Shown here in pieces: positions 59,639-60,000 of a DNA stretch of 60,000 nt; within the stretch, counting starts at the first letter, position 1; every line of letters starts with the position of its first letter. The DNA lies in contig NC_092673.1 of assembly GCF_964355755.1 (NCBI RefSeq), forward strand, positions 35,227,648 to 35,287,647, written 5' to 3'. This stretch comes from Antedon mediterranea (Eukaryota > Echinodermata > Crinoidea > Comatulida > Antedonidae). The notes below the pieces were generated by a model. That model saw nothing but the letters and a program-made list of their open reading frames with translations, was not told the origin of the DNA and did no database searches. Made by a program: the position numbers and the translations under genes.

Positions 59639-59838
59639 GGGACCAAGCAGCGGCCCAGCCACCCAGGCTGTACCAGTGACCAATGCAGCGGACTAGCCAC
59701 CCAGGCTGTACCAGTGACCAACGCAGCGGCCAGCCACCCAGGCTGTACCAGTGACCAACGCAGCGGCCTAGCCACCCAGGCTGTACCAGTGACCAACGCA
59801 GCGGCCCAGCCACCCAGGCTGTACCAGTGACCAACGCA
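59639..59838. repeat. 37-39-bp GC-rich tandem repeat, ~5 copies
   Basis: The unit is gcagcggcccagccacccag followed by gctgtaccagtgaccaac. About 60% G+C in a one-third G+C background. Overlapping frames in three phases are artefacts of the repeat. Confidence 0.95.
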
Positions 59839-60000
59839 AGGAACCAAATATAAAAAGTCTACAGTAACACCTCACCATGGTTGGGGCAGAGATACTGTAC
59901 TGTACTGTAGCGCAACATATTTTTTAAGAGACTCTAGGTCACCGAAAATTGGATTTATACTTTTTTTGGAGGGTAAAATTTGCGCTGATCAATATCAAGC

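Larger units (their letters stand above)
54638..60000. other. Upstream or 5'-intron region
   Basis: Apart from the candidate exon at 55998-56060, I see only AT-rich DNA and arrays: 57000-57055, 57180-57353, 58595-59038 and 59639-59838. No CpG island or clear TATA/initiator context for a promoter could be picked out, so the true transcription start may lie right of 60 kb. Confidence 0.6.

Noticed and set aside
241-59838. CRISPR-like regular repeats
   Set aside because: Arrays are head-to-tail without unique spacers, in an intron-bearing animal gene.

Overview
This is AT-rich (roughly one third G+C) animal nuclear DNA. It holds most of one gene, read right to left on the minus strand: an LGN/Pins/AGS3-family G-protein-signaling modulator, GPSM2-like. 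I assembled 12 coding exons between 54.6 kb and 3.2 kb. They chain without a reading-phase conflict over 495 codons and give a start region, an array of about eight TPR repeats, a basic linker with a conserved phospho-site motif, and the first GoLoco motif. The remaining GoLoco motifs, stop codon and 3' UTR must lie left of base 1. A candidate upstream coding exon sits at 56.0 kb. I found no other gene I can support. The host is a metazoan. One apparently Pins/LGN-type gene with vertebrate-like TPRs, 5S-related and tRNA-related SINEs and very short interspersed TIR elements suggest a marine invertebrate deuterostome, perhaps an echinoderm; this is a weak inference.

Layout from the right: 60-56.1 kb is upstream or intronic DNA with three tandem arrays. 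From 54.6 to 42.1 kb eight exons encode the TPR domain with introns of 0.5-2.5 kb. From 42.1 to 3.2 kb four short exons (linker and GoLoco) are spread over introns of about 6.3, 10.4, 16.6 and 5.2 kb. These long introns hold most of the repeats. Bases 1-3231 are the start of the next intron.

The non-coding part is dominated by about two dozen tandem arrays, with units from 17 to 83 bp and about 10 kb in total, and by small mobile elements. The mobile elements are a CR1/jockey-like LINE 3' end, tRNA-related SINEs, a 5S-rRNA-like SINE, a core-SINE family, two TTAA-bounded MITE families, a 1.13-kb TIR element with a 5-bp target duplication, a 1.19-kb CpG-rich TIR element, and a 0.74-kb element with inverted repeats of about 50 bp. 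Several arrays look derived from a recognisable source: a MITE end at 21.75 kb, a SINE core at 44.4 kb, a dispersed 'ggggacac' repeat at 41.1 kb, and the 3' splice-junction of a TPR exon at 46.1 kb.

Functionally, the encoded protein would tether Galpha-i-GDP at the cortex through GoLoco motifs and NuMA/Mud or Inscuteable through its TPRs, to orient the mitotic spindle. The linker keeps the RRRSMEN site which, in vertebrate LGN, is phosphorylated and read by the DLG guanylate-kinase domain.
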